In this document: one piece after another, positions 4,831 to 5,080 of the stretch
Position numbering within the stretch: position 1 is the first letter of the stretch
How the letters are laid out: every line of letters starts with the position of its first letter
Source: a bacterium
Lineage (GTDB): Bacteria > Patescibacteria > Paceibacteria > UBA6257 > Brennerbacteraceae
Assembly: GCA_021813305.1 (NCBI GenBank)
Contig: JAKALE010000031.1
Span: 1 to 5,080 of the forward strand
Direction: 5' to 3'
DNA: 5,080 nt
Translations under genes and position numbers: made by a program
The notes under the pieces: generated by a model
The model's input: the letters and a program-made list of their open reading frames with translations, nothing else
The model's database searches: none
Told to the model about the DNA's origin: nothing

Positions 4831-5080
4831 ATGCCACGTACGACGCGCATGGCGATTCTCATTGCGTTCGCGCTGATTTTTTTGTGCGCAGCGCCTGTTG
4901 TCATTTTGTACTCCAAAGGATACGTATTCGACGTGGAACAGCGCCGATTCGTCCAAACCGGCGCGCTGTTTCTGAAAACCGTTCCCCAGGATGTCGTGCT
5001 CAAAGTCGGCTCAACCATCAAGACCGTTTCCCAGCAAGGCATTTTGTACAATGGCATTTTTGTCAGAAACCTGGTTAGAT
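4831..5080 (+). CDS. Membrane-anchored PEGA-domain-like surface protein (N-terminal part, cut by window edge)
   Basis: The open frame runs to the window end without a stop; 83 codons are visible. A short basic N-terminus (M-P-R-T-T-R) precedes one hydrophobic helix at about residues 7-27, then I-L-Y-S-K-G-Y-V-F-D (25-34) and V-Q-T-G-A-L-F-L-K-T-V-P (41-52). This pattern, an anchor followed by L-Y-x-x-G-Y-x-F-D and x-x-T-G-x-L-x-L-K-x-x-P, is typical of Patescibacteria proteins carrying an extracytoplasmic PEGA domain, a small beta-rich module of surface proteins. Function is unknown. An in-frame ATG at 4822 is an alternative start, but it overlaps the candidate -10 hexamer (4818-4823), so 4831 is preferred if that promoter is real. 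There is no Shine-Dalgarno site. The PEGA assignment rests on pattern recognition of a fragment. Confidence 0.68.
   Translation, partial: MPRTTRMAILIAFALIFLCAAPVVILYSKGYVFDVEQRRFVQTGALFLKTVPQDVVLKVGSTIKTVSQQGILYNGIFVRNLVR

Overview
The window is densely coding, with no stretch over 100 bases lacking a gene. It holds seven protein-coding genes, two of them cut by the window edges. No RNA genes, mobile elements, CRISPR arrays or long repeats were seen. TGA serves as an ordinary stop codon for at least three genes. The gene content (ATP-cone plus Mrr-like nuclease fusion, DsbA with VKOR, DedA, and an N-terminally anchored PEGA-type protein), very short intergenic spaces and scarcity of Shine-Dalgarno sites suggest a bacterium of the Patescibacteria/CPR, probably a Parcubacteria-type lineage of moderate GC. 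This assignment is inference from gene style, not from a phylogenetic marker.

Left part (about 1-3079), minus strand: one compact five-gene run read right to left. In transcription order it is a membrane-anchored DsbA-like thiol oxidase, a VKOR-family quinone-linked reoxidase overlapping it by 44 bp, an ATP-cone/Mrr-like nuclease fusion 6 bp further on, a GpsA-like NAD(P) dehydrogenase overlapping by 4 bp (ATGA), and a glycerate 2-kinase (DUF4147) overlapping by 4 bp (ATGA) that runs off the left edge. The first two genes form a complete extracytoplasmic disulfide-forming pair. The last two look like a small three-carbon (glycerol/glycerate) metabolic module. The nuclease between them has no obvious link to either.

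Middle (3080-4189), plus strand: a 60-bp divergent promoter region, then queA (tRNA queuosine biosynthesis). QueA ends 34 bp inside the convergent DedA-family membrane protein gene (4156-4794, minus).

Right edge (4795-5080): only 27-36 bp separate dedA from a divergent gene whose N-terminus looks like a Patescibacteria PEGA-domain membrane-anchored surface protein. This tiny spacer carries two back-to-back extended -10 elements around a CACGTG palindrome, positioned so that both transcripts would be leaderless or nearly so. The most interesting observations are this promoter arrangement and the GpsA-like dehydrogenase, which keeps its catalytic residues but has lost the Arg and Lys expected to hold the substrate phosphate.
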